Source of the DNA: JABAAI01 sp965242745
GTDB lineage: Bacteria > Spirochaetota > Leptospiria > Leptospirales > Leptonemataceae
Direction of reading: 5' to 3'
NCBI GenBank assembly: GCA_965242745.1
Contig: CBDETG010000106.1
Location: 1 to 64,000 of the forward strand
Length of the DNA stretch: 64,000 nt
The notes beneath the pieces were generated by a model. It was not told where the DNA came from, made no database searches, and saw only the letters and a program-made list of their open reading frames with translations. Numbering within the stretch: position 1 is the stretch's first letter; every line of letters begins with the position of its first letter. Both the position numbers and the translations under genes were made by a program. Shown in pieces: positions 44,488 to 53,042 of the stretch.

Positions 44488-47400
44488 ATGATAGAGATTT
44501 GGAAAAAACTAGGTCATGCGCCCTATAATGCGCATAACATTTTGTATAAGCGGGCGGGCTTTGGCTCTGCTGGCTTTTTTGGATTAGGCTGGGCTCCAAG
44601 CTCGCCTGTGTTTACGGAGGAAAATATGAGAAACACGTTTCAGAAACTTATGGGATGCGTAGCCACAAGCGCGCGTAAAATTGTATATAATCAGCCGGGC
44701 CTTGGCTCTGCTGGCTTACTGGAAAACTTTGGCGCAGCTGATTTGAGCTCAGCTAAGTTTGACTCTGCTGCCTTGAGCTCAGCTAAGCTTGGCTCTGCTG
44801 CCTTGCGATCAGCCAACTTTGGCGCTCGTTTTATGATGCTGGCTGCCATCAGCTTGAGCCTGACTCTGGCGGGATGCGATACCGGCGGCGGGAGTGGAGG
44901 AGACTCCTCAGGCAATGGCGGAGGCGGCACGCCGACTTGTACTGGCAACCAAATCTTGCAAGACGGCAGCTGCGAGGCCTGCACAGCGCCGCAGTATCCC
45001 AACGCCGACAGGACGGCCTGCGTTAGCAGCTGCCCGACGGGCCAGATCAAGCTTACGAACAAGCCTACATGTGAAACGGAAGCCGCATGCACGGGCGATG
45101 AGGTCCTGAATCCATCGGATAACACCTGCTTTGAGCCCGACTGCGAAGCAAACGAAATCGCAGATACGACTGTCACGCCGCCGGGCTGTATTACGGAGGT
45201 CAAATGCCGGCAGGACAGCGGCAAGCTTGTAAGCGCAAACGGCGAGGCCTGCATTGCTACGGTAGCCTGCACCTCTGTTGCAAACCAGTTCATAAACGAA
45301 AGCGGCAATTGCGAGGCCTGTACTGGCAACACGCCTGTTGTTAATATAGAAGAAAAATCCTGCATCAGCGTACAGGCTTGCCAGAGCCTCAGCGACAATC
45401 GCTATAGCGTGCTGGACGGCAGCCAGTGCGTCACGGACGCCGCATGTCAAGACATGGCGGGCCACGTGGCCACCGCAGACGGAGACTGCGAGCAGTGCAC
45501 GGGCGATGATTCCATCCGTAATATGGAAAAAACCGCCTGTATGAGCGCAAGCGATTGCCAGAGCCTCAGTGACAACGCCTTTAGCGTGCTGGACGATGCC
45601 GAGTGCATTACGGATGCGGCCTGCGTTGCTGAAAGCGGGCGCGTGGCCACCACAGATGGCGTCTGCCAAACTTGCACGGGCGATGATTCCATCCGTAATA
45701 TGGAAAAAACCGCCTGCATGAGCGAAAGCGAATGCCAGGACCTCAGCAGCAACGCCTTTAGCGTGCTAAACGGCTCGGAGTGCATTACAGATGCGGCCTG
45801 TCAGGATATGGCAGGCCATATCTCTACCAGCGACGGAGTCTGCATGGAATGCACGGGCAACACAAACGTGCGTAATGTAGACAAGACGGCCTGCATTACT
45901 GCGACCGACTGCCATAAGAACCTGAGCACGAATCCCAACAGCATCTTAGGCGATGACTGCATCACGGACATGGCTTGTATAGAGATGTCCGACCATGTTG
46001 CCCAGTATGATGGAGTCTGCCAAGAATGCGAAGGGGACACGTCAGCTCGCAACCTAGCCAGAACTGCCTGCGGTGTGGACAGCGACAGCGACGGCGTCAT
46101 CGATAGCGAGGATGCCTTTCCCGCCGATAACTGCGCCGGCCTAGACAGCGACAGTGACGGCTTCCCCGACAGCTTGGTCGATGACTGCACCACTACCCTG
46201 ACTGCAGACATAGACGACGATAACGACGGGCTGATAGAAATCGCAAGCTATGCAGAGCTCCAGAACATGCGCTACGACCTTTCTGGGGCAAGCTACAAAA
46301 CGAGCGCTGCGGCATCACCGCTGATTGCTGGAGCGCCCGAAAGCGCTACCGGCGACTGCACTACCGCCGTAGGCTACCATGTTGACGCAACGGGCGCAGC
46401 CTCCCTGGCCACAGGCGACGTGCCCGATGGCTCAACGCTCGTGAGTGTCTACCTCTGCGGCTACGAGCTGACGGCAGACATAGACGCAAACGCAAGCTGC
46501 CCCAACTACGACGGCAGCAATGGCGATGATCTAACGCCAGATGACAACGATGACAGCAACGCAGATGACTGCGGCAGCGGCCAAAGCGCCTGGGTCCCTG
46601 TGGGCGATTGCAGCATTGACCTGAGATGCGGCGGTAACACTCCCAACTCCGTCTATTACAAGCCCTTCACGGGCATTCTGGAGGGCAACGGCCATAGGAT
46701 CAGCAATTTGTATTACAAGGCAAATGCGAACCACGGAGGCCTCTTTGGTTATGCAGACGGGGCGAGCATAAGGAACCTAGGCCTAAGCGCTGCCTACATA
46801 GACACAGGCACGAATGACGAGGCGGGGGCTTTTGTGGGGCGTGCGGATAATAGCAGCATAAGCAACAGCTATGCGACGGGCAGAGTCTTGGGTAATGATT
46901 ATATCGGCGGGCTTGTGGGGCGTGCGGATAATAGCGCTATCAGCGCCAGCTATGCGGCAGGCAGCACCTCGGGTAATGATTATATCGGCGGGCTTGTGGG
47001 GTATACGGTTAATAGCAGCATAAGCAACAGCTATGCGGCAGGCAGCACCTCGGGTACTGATCAGATCGGCGGGCTTGTGGGGCGCCTGGAACGCGGCGGC
47101 AGTATAAGCAACAGCTATGCGGCGGGCAGTGCCTTAGGTAATAATCATGTTAGCGGGCTGGCGGGAGTGATATTTGATAACTCTAGTATAAGTAATAGCT
47201 ATGCGGCGGGCAGCACCTCGGGTAATAATTATGTTGGCGGGCTGACGGGAGCAGGGGGAGGGTTTGGACCTCTCAATAATATCATGGGCAAGAATTATTA
47301 CGTGGATGCAGATGGCATGAATGGCATCGGCTTCAGAACCTGCGCAGATACGGTCTGCATACGCGCCGGCGCAGCAGATGATACTGATGAGCAGCGCCGC

Positions 47401-47553
47401 GCCTGGCTCCAGGCCACGCTGGATGAAAGCACTGCCAACGACGCTAATCCCGCCGGCTTGGGCTGGGATGGCAGCATCTGGGGCAACTTCACGACAGCAG
47501 GCGAGTATCCGTGTCTGAAAAATATGCCCAAGGGCGCGCCGGTGTGTGAGTGA
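44488..47553 (+). CDS. Large surface lipoprotein with duplicated leader, pentapeptides, Ca-binding and GLUG repeats
   Basis: Intact 1021-residue member. The first 46 residues and residues 47-82 are two diverged copies of one leader (KRAGFGSAGFFGLGWAPSSP and NQPGLGSAGLLENFGAA), each with its own start and ribosome binding site (AGGAGG before 44488; CGGAGG before MRNTFQK at 44626). Residues 84-113 are six pentapeptide repeats (ADLSS AKFDS AALSS AKLGS). The lipobox is LTLAGC (Cys130). Cys-rich modules (CTGNQILQDGSCEAC; NMEKTACMSASDCQSLSDN) are followed by Ca-binding DSDSDGVIDSEDAFP and GLUG repeats (SSISNSYAAGSTSG with YIGGLVG). The C-terminus GKNYYVDADGMNGIG to CLKNMPKGAPVC matches the 33.3-kb member. 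Probably surface exposed; its role is inferred. Confidence 0.85.
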   Translation: MIEIWKKLGHAPYNAHNILYKRAGFGSAGFFGLGWAPSSPVFTEENMRNTFQKLMGCVATSARKIVYNQPGLGSAGLLENFGAADLSSAKFDSAALSSAKLGSAALRSANFGARFMMLAAISLSLTLAGCDTGGGSGGDSSGNGGGGTPTCTGNQILQDGSCEACTAPQYPNADRTACVSSCPTGQIKLTNKPTCETEAACTGDEVLNPSDNTCFEPDCEANEIADTTVTPPGCITEVKCRQDSGKLVSANGEACIATVACTSVANQFINESGNCEACTGNTPVVNIEEKSCISVQACQSLSDNRYSVLDGSQCVTDAACQDMAGHVATADGDCEQCTGDDSIRNMEKTACMSASDCQSLSDNAFSVLDDAECITDAACVAESGRVATTDGVCQTCTGDDSIRNMEKTACMSESECQDLSSNAFSVLNGSECITDAACQDMAGHISTSDGVCMECTGNTNVRNVDKTACITATDCHKNLSTNPNSILGDDCITDMACIEMSDHVAQYDGVCQECEGDTSARNLARTACGVDSDSDGVIDSEDAFPADNCAGLDSDSDGFPDSLVDDCTTTLTADIDDDNDGLIEIASYAELQNMRYDLSGASYKTSAAASPLIAGAPESATGDCTTAVGYHVDATGAASLATGDVPDGSTLVSVYLCGYELTADIDANASCPNYDGSNGDDLTPDDNDDSNADDCGSGQSAWVPVGDCSIDLRCGGNTPNSVYYKPFTGILEGNGHRISNLYYKANANHGGLFGYADGASIRNLGLSAAYIDTGTNDEAGAFVGRADNSSISNSYATGRVLGNDYIGGLVGRADNSAISASYAAGSTSGNDYIGGLVGYTVNSSISNSYAAGSTSGTDQIGGLVGRLERGGSISNSYAAGSALGNNHVSGLAGVIFDNSSISNSYAAGSTSGNNYVGGLTGAGGGFGPLNNIMGKNYYVDADGMNGIGFRTCADTVCIRAGAADDTDEQRRAWLQATLDESTANDANPAGLGWDGSIWGNFTTAGEYPCLKNMPKGAPVCE

Positions 47554-47569
47554 TCACGGGGGTTTCTGC

Positions 47570-48000
47570 TGACTGCGGCGGTGCTGGAAGTAGGCGGCGC
47601 TTGTGGCCCGCGGCGGGGGCTCTGATGACTGGGGCGGGGATGGAATAGGCGGCGTTTGTGGCCCGCGGCGGGGGTTTCTGATGACTGGGGTGGGGATGGA
47701 AGTAGGCGGCGCTTGTGGCCCGCGGCGGGGGTTTCTGATGACTGGGGCGGGGATGGAAGTAGGGGGCGCTTGTGGCCCGCGGCGGGGGTTTCTGATGACT
47801 GGGGCGGGGATGGAAGTAGGGGGCGCTTGTGGCCCGCGGCGGGGGTTTCTGATGACTGGGGCGGGGATGGAAGTAGGGGGCGCTTGTGGCCCGCGGCGGG
47901 GGTTTCTGATGACTGGGGCGGGGATGGAAGTAGGGGGCGCTTGTGGCCCGCGGCGGGGGTTTCTGATGACTGGGGCGGTGTTGTAATAAAGGGCGTCTGG
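47570..48000. repeat. G-rich 57-bp minisatellite
   Basis: Four perfect tandem units start at 47740, 47797, 47854 and 47911, with three diverged units before and one after. The unit contains GGGGCGGGGATGG, AGTAGGGGGCGC, CCCGCGGCGGGGG and TTTCTGATGACT. The G-runs of four or five could form quadruplexes on the plus (lipoprotein coding) strand. It starts about 20 bp after the lipoprotein stop codon. Confidence 0.92.
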
Positions 48001-48300
48001 CGTTGTTGTAATAATGTAGCGTTAGTTTTGCTGACAACGGCGGGGAATGTAATAAAGGGCGTCTCGCCGCCGTATTATGTCGCGTTGGGGCTGGGTCTCA
48101 TGTGCGTTGCAGTGATGACAGCGGCGTTGTAGTAATAAGGGGAGTCTGGGCGCTGCTGTAATAATGGGGCGTTGGTTTTGCTGACTGGGGGCGGGGATGT
48201 AATAATATAGCGCTGGTTTTCATGACAAGGGCGTTTGTTGTAATATGCGGCGTCTGGGCGCCGCATTATGTCGTATTTGCGCAGGGCCTCATGTGCTCTG
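48001..48300. repeat. Mixed modules of the array family
   Basis: Diverged units such as GTTGTTGTAATAATGTAGCG, TTGGTTTTGCTGACTGGGGG and TGTAATATGCGGCGTCTGGG with CGCCGCATTATGTCG. The last forms a palindrome of the TAATGCGGCG/CGCCGCATTA type, also seen at 58.28 kb. They match, in reverse complement, the modules at 31.75-32.97 kb. No gene is seen. Confidence 0.8.
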
Positions 48301-48960
48301 CATACTAGAACAATCCAGTGCAAGGCATAGGCATTGCGTCACGAGCACAGGAGGTGCGAGAGTCTGGCGCTAAGAATGGCAAACCTACAGAGCTGACAAT
48401 ACGGATATAGTTTTTTCTGGAGCTGTACATACTAGAACAATCCAGTGCAAGGCATAGGCATTGTGTCACGAGCACAGGATGTGCGAGAGTCTGGCGCTAA
48501 GAATGGCAAACCTACAGAGCTGACAATACGGATATAGTTTTTTCTGGAGCTGTTCATACTAGAACAATCCAGTGCAAATCATAGGCATTGCGTCACGAGC
48601 ACACGAGGTGCGAGAGTCTGGCGCTAAGAATGGCAAACCTACAGAGCTGACAATACGGATATAGTTTTTTCTGGAGCTGTTCATACTAGAACAATCCAGT
48701 GCAAATCATAGGCATTGCGTCACGAGCACACGAGGTGCGAGAGTCTGGCGCTAAGAATGGCAAACCTACAGAGCTGACAATACGGATATAGTTTTTTCTG
48801 GAGCTGTACATATCAGAACAATCCAGTGCAAGGCATAGGCATTGCGTCACGAGCACAGGAGGTGCGAGAGTCTGGCGCTAAGGCAGGGAGGCCGTTTGCG
48901 CCAGACCAATGCCTATGCCTTGCCGTGTCGTTTGCGCCAGACCAATGCCTATGATTTGCC
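48301..48960. repeat. 127-bp tandem array carrying the palindromic element
   Basis: Copies start at 48301, 48428, 48555, 48682 and 48809, each exactly 127 bp apart. The unit is the flank CATACTAGAACAATCCAGT, the split arm (GGCATAGGCATTG, insert, GTCTGGCGC), then a spacer ending GATATAGTTTTTTCTGGAGC. The last copy ends instead in the complete element with two consecutive uninterrupted arms (to 48960). Units differ at only a few bases (GGCATAGG/ATCATAGG; AGGAGG/ACGAGG). The remaining bases to 49093 hold no gene. Confidence 0.95.
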
Positions 48961-49093
48961 GTTAAGTAGCGTTGGTTTTGATAAGGGCGCCCACAGTTAG
49001 CAAAGCTCCACGCAATCTACTCCTGCACCAAAGCCGCTACACGCATACAGGCATGGCGCATCTGTGATACAATATCAATATACGCTAGCCATG

Positions 49094-49877
49094 CTAAAGC
49101 TGGGACAGGAGCTGTTTGACCTTGCTGGTGGAGAGCTTCGTCACCTTGGCAATGTCCGTAACGTGAAAGCCTGCTCTTAGCATAGCATGCGCAACTTCTT
49201 CATGAGCTTTCTCTATACCTTTCTCTATGCCTTCCTATCTAGCTCGTTTTTCTGCCTTTCGTATCGCTGGCATCACATATTCGGTTATATCTGCTACGGC
49301 TCCCATATCTACTTCTCCTTCGAAAATAGCTAACCTAGCTTGCAAGGCCTGTCTCAAATTAGCAAGCACTTTTTTGTTTGTAGTAAAAAAAGACTCCCTT
49401 GCAAAACTCCTCTGTGTCTCCTTTAGACGAGCAAGGTCTTTACTAAAGGCTGTCAAAAACATACTGTCGGCGCTGCCCAGCTCCACGGCCTCGATATTGA
49501 TTACACGCATATGGATGATGGGATTTTCTATTACATAAACGCCCTGCGCAATTTCCTCTACAGCGCCTCCATACTCAGACAGAAATTTACGCGGCCTTTT
49601 CGAGAGCAGCAAGGTCACAGTGAGATTGTCTCTGCAGGCCTCTGGGTTAAGCTGGAGATAGTGGTAGTAATAGATCATACAGTCATGGATATCGCGTAGC
49701 TGGAAGTGATCTTGGAAGGACTTGTAGCTGAGAAGATTGTGCTAAGAGCCCGTTCCAAAACTAGGCTCTTGCGCAGGACCACAACATCGATGCGCTTTGT
49801 TACTGTGCTTAGCTCATACTCGCTTTGGACCTCATAGCCGAAGGGCGGGAAGAAATTAGCGCACTCTCGCTGCTAGC
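49094..49877 (-). pseudogene. Rpn/PD-(D/E)XK transposase-type nuclease, decayed
   Basis: Pieces in different frames match the Rpn (YhgA-like) recombination-promoting nuclease family. FFPPFGYEVQSEYELSTVTK and RIDVVVLRK (the D..VVLRK strand) come first. NLLSYKSFQDHFQLRDIHDC follows in another frame, then an open frame from 49678 to 49235 (MIYYYHYLQLNPEACRDNLT to YVMPAIRKAEKRAR). A third frame ends GIEKAHEEVAHAMLRAGFHV, then DIAKVTKLS, and the stop at 49094. At least two frameshifts and a missing start make it a pseudogene. It lies directly after the 48-49 kb repeat array. Confidence 0.6.
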
Positions 49878-49919
49878 ATTTTTCCTATCTTATATATATT
49901 ATTAAGGATAGGAAAAATG
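49877..49919. terminator. Symmetric AT-looped inverted repeat
   Basis: CATTTTTCCTATC (49877-49889) and GATAGGAAAAATG (49907-49919) are perfect 13-bp arms with a 17-nt AT loop. Because the arms end in A or T runs it could terminate transcription in either direction, or be a relic end of a mobile unit. It borders the 5' end of the Rpn-like pseudogene. Confidence 0.5.
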
Positions 49920-50049
49920 GAAGAATTGATCAAGCTTAAGACTTATGCGCTGTGACATTCTGCTATCTTATTCCGTGCTGTTTAGAGCTGCTCTCAAAAC
50001 TAGGCTCTTGCATACGCAAGAAAAGCGCTGGCCTATGCCTTGCGAAAAG

Positions 50050-50859
50050 CTAAGCAGGCACGTAAGCTGCTTGTAGTTGCAGCGTGTTAAGATTGCGTCC
50101 TTTGTCTTGGCAGCGGTGGGAAAAGAAGCCTTCATTCTGAGAGATGGTGCAGGCTTCTAAATCACTATAAAAATCCCACTGGCAGGAAAAAAGCTGAGAC
50201 TGGCAGAGCCCGCAGCGGGCTTCTAAGGCTGCCTGAAGCTGCCTTTTTGCTTCTTTTAAGAGGTCTAAAAACAGTCTGCCTTTTTTTTGATAGAGTACTG
50301 AGCTGGGGAAAAAGTTCCGGAATTCTCTGCCCACTTCATATACTGCGGGCGTAGCATAAGGACCTCCCAGTACATGTATCTTCAAGGCGCTTAGATCAGA
50401 ATGCGTATTTTGCAATGCCCTTAGCATCTCGAGTATGGAATAAAAGACAATGCTTTTTTTCAATCCCTGCCAGCCGGCATGTATGAGGCCTATCATTGCC
50501 GCTTGTTCTTGTATTTCTATGATGACAAAAAGAGGCAGGCAGTCAGCTGTTCGTATCACGAGCATAAGCTGCGGGATTTGCGTATACAAGGCGTCTCCTT
50601 CGCTGTAAAATATATTCTGCTTGTTTGCCTCTATGGAAGCTTGGCTTATCGCTACAATTTTGTTACTATGCCTTTGCTTTAGAAAAAAAACATTTTCCTT
50701 TGGAAGCCCGCTGACAGAAGCCAGATACAGCTTCTCCCTGCTTCTTTCGTCTTCTTGAGGGCAGAGCCGCCCTCCCATGCTGCCTTGCCTTAGCTTTTGC
50801 AGCTCCCGCTTGCCATAAGTGCAGCAAAGGGAGGCATAACTTCCCTGCTTTGCGTTCAT
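50050..50859 (-). CDS. pgeF: PgeF/YfiH (multicopper-laccase-fold) peptidoglycan editing protein
   Basis: 269 residues of the DUF152/YfiH family, reported to remove wrongly placed amino acids from peptidoglycan precursors and formerly called a polyphenol oxidase. Key parts: KQRHSNKIVAI (first metal His), VIRTADCLPLFVI (TADC with Cys), LIHAGWQGLKKSI (HAGW). GGPYATPAVYEVG differs from the usual GPcIgpcCYEV, lacking two cysteines. Its ATG overlaps the cysN stop (ATGA), an unusual partner for this family. Confidence 0.9.
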   Translation of the reverse strand: MNAKQGSYASLCCTYGKRELQKLRQGSMGGRLCPQEDERSREKLYLASVSGLPKENVFFLKQRHSNKIVAISQASIEANKQNIFYSEGDALYTQIPQLMLVIRTADCLPLFVIIEIQEQAAMIGLIHAGWQGLKKSIVFYSILEMLRALQNTHSDLSALKIHVLGGPYATPAVYEVGREFRNFFPSSVLYQKKGRLFLDLLKEAKRQLQAALEARCGLCQSQLFSCQWDFYSDLEACTISQNEGFFSHRCQDKGRNLNTLQLQAAYVPA

Positions 50860-52127
50860 CAGCAGAAAATACCCGCCGCTATGGTAGCAAAACTTCCCGG
50901 ATCAATCAAAATAAAACTTCCTGTACGCCTATTATGTTTATAGAGGTCAAAGGCCAGCTCTTGCTGCGCTTTGATCCGAATCCGCCCTAAATCATTAAGA
51001 GACATTTGCGGTCTTTGGCCTTGTTCCTGAGCGGCTTTTAGGACTTCGAAGCTATGGATGTCTATGTTATGTTCAATCTCTTGGACTATCACGGGAATTT
51101 GTTTGCTGAGGTGCTGCAGCAGATACTTGGAGGGGCTTTGCAGTTTCTCCTGACTCATCCAACAAATATCCGCAGAGAACTCCTGTTGTATGCAGGGCCC
51201 GTGCCCTTCTTCGTATATTAAGTCTCCTCTGCTGAGGTCTATATCATCTTCTAAAAGCATATTGACTGACATAGGGGGAAAGGCTTCTTGCAGGCTTTTA
51301 GCTCCCAGCTCTATGGCTCTGATTCTGCTTTTGCGGCGGCTTGGGAAGGCACGCACAAGAGTCCCCGGCTTGAATATCCCTCCAGATACCTGCCCTGCAT
51401 AAGCGCGGTAATCCGGGAATGCCTTGGAACGAGGACGTATAACGTTTTGTATTGGGAAGCGGCATTCGCTCAGGTTTTCATCGTGCTCTATGGCAATGCT
51501 GTCAAGGTGTCCCAAGAGCGGGCGTCCTTTATACCATGGCATAGTCTGCGAAGGGTGTACAATGTTATCTCCCTCCAAAGCGCTTACGGGGATCAAAGCC
51601 GTATCCTGCGGCTTGTAATGCAGACGATCAAGCAGGGCGAGAAAATCCCTGCTTATGGCATCAAAGACAGCTTGGGAATAATCAACGAGGTCCATCTTGT
51701 TTACTGCAAGTACAAGATGCGGAAGGCGCAAAAAAGAAGCTATATACGCATGCCTGCGGCTTTGCTCCACTATGCCCTTGCGCGCATCCACGAGCAATAT
51801 GGCTAACTGGGAATTGCTTGCGCCGGTCAGCATGTTGCGTGTATATTGGATATGGCCCGGCGTGTCTGCGATAATGAATTTCCTCTGCTTTGTACTGAAG
51901 TATTTGTAAGCTACGTCAATGGTGATCCCCTGTTCTCGCTCCGCTTTCAAGCCGTCTGTCAAGAGAGATAAATCCAGAGGGACGTGGCCATTGTTGCGTC
52001 CTTTTGCTTTTTGGATAGCTTCTAAGAGGTCTGTCTGGACGGCATTGCTGTCGTATAACATACGACCAATCAAAGTACTCTTTCCGTCATCTACACTACC
52101 ACAGGTAATAAAGCGCAGCAATTCCAT
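50859..52127 (-). CDS. cysN: Sulfate adenylyltransferase subunit 1 (GTPase)
   Basis: GTPase subunit that drives ATP sulfurylase. About 422 residues: G1 GSVDDGKSTLIGRML, the switch region EREQGITIDVAYKYF, G3 DTPGHIQYTRN, G4 NKMD and translation-factor-like beta barrels in the C-terminal half. The ATG at 52127 (MELLRFITCGSVDD) is preferred over an in-frame TTG at 52136. No fused APS kinase domain (CysC) is present. It starts 12 bp after cysD. Confidence 0.94.
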   Translation of the reverse strand: MELLRFITCGSVDDGKSTLIGRMLYDSNAVQTDLLEAIQKAKGRNNGHVPLDLSLLTDGLKAEREQGITIDVAYKYFSTKQRKFIIADTPGHIQYTRNMLTGASNSQLAILLVDARKGIVEQSRRHAYIASFLRLPHLVLAVNKMDLVDYSQAVFDAISRDFLALLDRLHYKPQDTALIPVSALEGDNIVHPSQTMPWYKGRPLLGHLDSIAIEHDENLSECRFPIQNVIRPRSKAFPDYRAYAGQVSGGIFKPGTLVRAFPSRRKSRIRAIELGAKSLQEAFPPMSVNMLLEDDIDLSRGDLIYEEGHGPCIQQEFSADICWMSQEKLQSPSKYLLQHLSKQIPVIVQEIEHNIDIHSFEVLKAAQEQGQRPQMSLNDLGRIRIKAQQELAFDLYKHNRRTGSFILIDPGSFATIAAGIFC

Positions 52128-52139
52128 AACTCTCAAGGC

Positions 52140-53042
52140 CTAAAAATATCCGTAGCGTTTGCGCTCTTCCATAGCGCTTTCAGAACGACGGTCATCTAAG
52201 CGCGCCCCTCTCTCGGTAGTGCGGCTCGCCAGAATTTCTTGAATGATTTCTGCTGTGTTTTGCGCTTGTGATTCTACTGCCGCAGTACAAGTCATATCTC
52301 CTATTGTGCGGAAGCGCACCATGCGTTTTTCAATGTGTTCTTTGGGTTCCAGCTGGATATAAGGGGAAAGAGGGAAAATCTGCTGCTGACGGATCAAGGT
52401 CTCTCTTTCATGAGTAAAGTACAAAGATGGAATAGGGATTTGCTCTCTTTCTATATAACGCCATACATCCAATTCTGTCCAGTTGCTCAAAGGAAAGACG
52501 CGTACATTTTCTCCCTTGTGTATGCGGCCATTGTATATGTTAGCTATTTCAGGGCGTTGGAGGCGCGGCTCCCATTGGCCAAATTCATCTCTTACAGAAA
52601 AAATGCGTTCTTTTGCCCGCGCTTTCTCTTCGTCTCGGCGCGCCCCTCCTATGCATGCATCCAGCTCAAGCTCCTCTATGGCATCCAAAAGCGTAACCGT
52701 TTGCAGGCTGTTGCGGCTGGCAAATTTTCCGCGCTCTTCCTGTACCCTTCCTTGGTCTATGGATTCCTGCACATAGCGGACCAGAAGCTTCAAATTATGC
52801 TTTTCTACCAGATCATCCCGAAAGGCAAGAGTCTCAGGGAAATTATGACCCGTATCTATATGCAGGAGGGGGAAGGGCAGCGGCGCGGGATAAAAGGCCT
52901 TGCGAGCCAAAAAAAGCGCAAGCAGGGAATCCTTGCCTCCGGAAAAAAGCAAAACCGTCTTCTCAAAAAAGGCAGCGCACTCGCGCAGGATATAAATGGA
53001 TTCCGCCTCCAAGTAATCCAGATATTCCAAACTATGCTGCAT
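52140..53042 (-). CDS. cysD: Sulfate adenylyltransferase subunit 2
   Basis: ATP-pyrophosphatase (PP-loop) subunit making adenosine 5'-phosphosulfate from sulfate. 300 residues: PP-loop LLFSGGKDSLLALFLA (about 31), HIDTGHNFPETLAFRD, CIGGARRDEEKARAKERIFS, RVFPLSNWTELDVWRYIE and the C-terminal RFRTIGDMTCTAAVES. With cysN it forms a complete APS-producing enzyme; no APS/PAPS reductase or sulfite reductase is in the window. The start gives MQHSLEYLDYLEAESIYILR, the normal N-terminus. Confidence 0.95.
   Translation of the reverse strand: MQHSLEYLDYLEAESIYILRECAAFFEKTVLLFSGGKDSLLALFLARKAFYPAPLPFPLLHIDTGHNFPETLAFRDDLVEKHNLKLLVRYVQESIDQGRVQEERGKFASRNSLQTVTLLDAIEELELDACIGGARRDEEKARAKERIFSVRDEFGQWEPRLQRPEIANIYNGRIHKGENVRVFPLSNWTELDVWRYIEREQIPIPSLYFTHERETLIRQQQIFPLSPYIQLEPKEHIEKRMVRFRTIGDMTCTAAVESQAQNTAEIIQEILASRTTERGARLDDRRSESAMEERKRYGYF

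Noticed and set aside
48301..48960. CRISPR array
   Set aside because: The repeated unit is 127 bp and nearly identical throughout, with no unique spacers, and no cas genes are in the window.
49235..49678. Intact 147-residue Rpn-family gene
   Set aside because: Both the catalytic N-terminal part and the helical C-terminal part lie in other frames, so this open frame is only the middle of a broken gene.
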